A DNA stretch of 5,747 nt, taken from contig CASBQH010000457.1 of the NCBI GenBank assembly GCA_949127695.1, forward strand, positions 1 through 5,747, given 5' to 3'. The DNA comes from Synechococcales cyanobacterium PMM_0073 (GTDB lineage: Bacteria > Cyanobacteriota > Cyanobacteriia > Elainellales > Elainellaceae). Each line of letters starts with the position of its first letter. Position 1 is the first letter of the stretch. Below the pieces are notes generated by a model that saw only the letters and a program-made list of their open reading frames with translations, made no database searches and was not told where the DNA came from. Of this stretch, positions 4,653 through 5,747 are shown piece after piece. A program made the position numbers and the translations under genes.

Positions 4653-5582
4653 ATGTTCATCAGCGTGGTGATTCCCACCTACAACCGCCTGCCGATTTTA
4701 CAAAAATGCCTCCAGGCGCTGGAAACGCAGAGCCTTGCCGCAGATTTGGCCGACTACGAGGTGGTAGTAATTGACGATGGCTCGACAGATGACACCATCA
4801 GCTGGCTGCAAGCTGCGAATCTGCCGCACCTGCGCTGGTTTGAACAAGATCATCAGGGTGCTGCCGCCGCCCGCAATCTGGGGGTGGCTAAGGCGCTGGG
4901 CGATGTGATTGTCTTCATCGACAGCGATCTGGTGGTGACAGAGGGCTTTTTGCAGGCGCATGTCGAAGCATTGCTTCAAGGGCAACAGCAGCTCGGCCAT
5001 GATCGCCTGTTTACCTACGGCAGCGTGATCAACACCAATAACTTCGAGCAGCCCACCTCCGAACCCTACAAGATCACCGACTTCTCGGCGGCCTATTTTG
5101 CGACGGGCAACGTGGCGATTCGGCGGCATTGGCTGGAGCAGGCTGGCCTATTCGATACCCGGTTTCAGCTCTACGGCTGGGAGGATTTGGAGCTGGGCGT
5201 GCGGCTGAAGCAGCTGGGGCTAAAGCTAATCAAATGCCCAGAGGCCAAAGGCTATCACTGGCATCCACCGTTTGCCCTCGCGCAGCTTCCTGGCTTAATT
5301 GACCGCGAAATTCAGCGAGGCCGCATGGGGGTTCTGTTCTACCAGAAGCACCCGACCTGGGATGTGCGAATGATGATCCAGATGACCTGGATTCACCGCT
5401 GGCTCTGGGGCTTGCTGTCGCTGGGCGGCAACCTGAACGAGCGCAGTATGGCTCCGGTTTTGCAGTGGCTGATTGACCAGGGCAAGCCGCAGCTAGCGCT
5501 GGAAATTGCCCGGATTTTTCTGAATTGGTACAACGTCCGAGGCGTCTATGCGGCCTATGCTGAGCTGGAGCAATCTCGCTGA
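4653..5582 (+). CDS. Family 2 glycosyltransferase (GT-A fold)
   Basis: This 309-residue, probably inverting, sugar transferase uses a nucleotide sugar. The N-terminal strand ISVVIPTYNR (3-12) and DDGSTDDT (41-48) form the nucleotide pocket. GAAAARNLG (69-77) is the typical following helix. D90-S-D92 is the DxD metal/diphosphate site. TGNVAIRR (151-158) and GWEDLELGVRLKQLG (175-189) carry the acceptor-side signature with the likely catalytic base in the ED pair. YHWH (201-204) closes the catalytic domain. The C-terminal 100 residues are helical, with amphipathic Trp-rich stretches (MMIQMTWIHRWLWGLL, 240-255) that could lie on a membrane surface; no true transmembrane pair is obvious. No sugar-pathway genes are next to it, so the acceptor (lipid, exopolysaccharide, protein, carotenoid) is unknown. 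The strong ribosome binding site supports the ATG. It is divergent from argG and followed 63 bases later by the tRNA, with no visible terminator. Confidence 0.9.
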   Translation: MFISVVIPTYNRLPILQKCLQALETQSLAADLADYEVVVIDDGSTDDTISWLQAANLPHLRWFEQDHQGAAAARNLGVAKALGDVIVFIDSDLVVTEGFLQAHVEALLQGQQQLGHDRLFTYGSVINTNNFEQPTSEPYKITDFSAAYFATGNVAIRRHWLEQAGLFDTRFQLYGWEDLELGVRLKQLGLKLIKCPEAKGYHWHPPFALAQLPGLIDREIQRGRMGVLFYQKHPTWDVRMMIQMTWIHRWLWGLLSLGGNLNERSMAPVLQWLIDQGKPQLALEIARIFLNWYNVRGVYAAYAELEQSR

Positions 5583-5596
5583 GCTATGGGCAGCTA

Positions 5597-5626
5597 TTGC
5601 CGAATCTCGCGTCTGTAGCCTAAGAT
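5597..5626 (+). promoter_or_regulatory. Probable promoter of tRNA-Val
   Basis: TTGCCG (5597-5602) and TAAGAT (5621-5626) are spaced by 18 bases. Each matches the sigma-70 boxes at four of six positions. The predicted start near 5633 leaves a leader of about 13 bases before the tRNA, a normal arrangement. The TAGAAT at 5636-5641 looks better as a box but lies too close to the tRNA 5' end. Confidence 0.42.
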
Positions 5627-5645
5627 AGTCAACTGTAGAATAAAC

Positions 5646-5719
5646 GGACGCATAGCTCAGTTGGTTAGAGCACCACGTTGACATCGTGGGGGTCACTGGT
5701 TCGAGTCCAGTTGTGTCCA
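5646..5719 (+). tRNA. trnV: tRNA-Val (anticodon GAC)
   Basis: The 74-base cloverleaf is complete. Acceptor GGACGCA (5646-5652) pairs with TGTGTCC (5712-5718) with one G-T wobble, and the discriminator is A5719. The D stem is GCTC/GAGC (5655-5658/5668-5671), with the GG pair in the loop. The anticodon stem is CCACG/CGTGG (5673-5677/5685-5689), with loop TTGACAT and anticodon GAC at 5680-5682, which reads GUC and GUU valine codons. The variable loop is five bases (5690-5694). The T stem is ACTGG/CCAGT around TTCGAGT. CCA is not encoded, so it must be added after transcription, as is common in cyanobacteria. There is no intron. Confidence 0.97.
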
Positions 5720-5747
5720 TTGGGTTTCAGGCGCTGTGACTGGTTTA

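Noticed and set aside
4698..5129. 143-residue minus-strand reading frame opposite the glycosyltransferase
   Set aside because: The opposite frame contains the DDGSTD and DxD motifs of a real enzyme. The minus frame shows no domain or start signal.
5590..5602. GGCA-GCTAT-TGCC hairpin after the glycosyltransferase, considered as a terminator
   Set aside because: Only four pairs and no T-run. It overlaps the likely tRNA promoter instead.
5493..5720. Minus-strand 75-residue reading frame beginning MDTTGLEPVTPTMSTWCSNQ
   Set aside because: It is the antisense of tRNA-Val. The TGLEPVTPTMSTWCSNQLSY pattern is a well-known spurious protein produced by translating tRNA genes backwards.
1..5747. Mobile element, CRISPR array, defence island or perfect HIP1 (GCGATCGC) sites
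   Set aside because: No transposase, integrase, direct-repeat array or terminal inverted repeats seen. The only near-HIP1 I noticed is CGATCGCG around 3728. The gene content is ordinary chromosomal.

Overview
The window reads as a chromosomal housekeeping segment from a cyanobacterium. The basis is the S6 protein with its own terminator and no ssb/rpsR behind it, a thioredoxin-reductase-like flavoprotein of the kind confined to oxygenic phototrophs, and a tRNA without an encoded CCA. GC content looks to be in the mid-50s. A filamentous Leptolyngbya-like lineage would fit, but that is a guess from protein flavour. I see no mobile element, CRISPR array, phage gene or integration scar.

Layout, left to right. 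(1) Positions 1-320, minus strand: the N-terminal third of a fumarylacetoacetate hydrolase (FAH) family enzyme, cut by the window edge. (2) Positions 321-467: a divergent regulatory region with a strong stem-loop that would lie in the rpsF leader. (3) Positions 468-791, plus: rpsF (ribosomal protein S6), closed by a clear intrinsic terminator at 819-854. (4) Positions 942-2521, plus: a two-gene unit. The first gene is a thioredoxin-reductase-fold flavoprotein that keeps the FAD motif and a CxxC disulfide but has lost the usual NADPH-binding signatures, which matches the cyanobacterial diflavin-linked disulfide oxidoreductase (DDOR) type. The second is a long coiled-coil protein that starts on a GTG overlapping the first gene's stop. 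Directly after it, in the same frame but behind two stop codons, lies a membrane-helix-like reading frame that may be a remnant. (5) Positions 2645-4500, minus: an atypical argininosuccinate synthase (argG) followed 17 bases later by a VTT/DedA (TVP38/TMEM64-type) membrane protein, probably one transcript. (6) Positions 4653-5582, plus: a family 2 glycosyltransferase, divergent from argG. (7) Positions 5646-5719, plus: tRNA-Val(GAC) with a plausible promoter.

The genes do not form one pathway: translation (S6, tRNA-Val), arginine synthesis, thiol redox chemistry, a membrane transport/scramblase-like protein and sugar transfer are simply neighbours. The most interesting parts are the pyridine-nucleotide-independent-looking reductase coupled to a coiled-coil partner, the broken membrane-anchor-like extension after it, and the E. 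coli-flavoured ArgG with an unusual ATP loop. I did not find evidence for a wholly new defence or mobile system. No gene-free stretch exceeds 300 bases; the gaps (321-467, 792-941, 2522-2644, 4501-4652, 5583-5645, 5720-5747) are covered by the entries below, and the last shows nothing recognisable.
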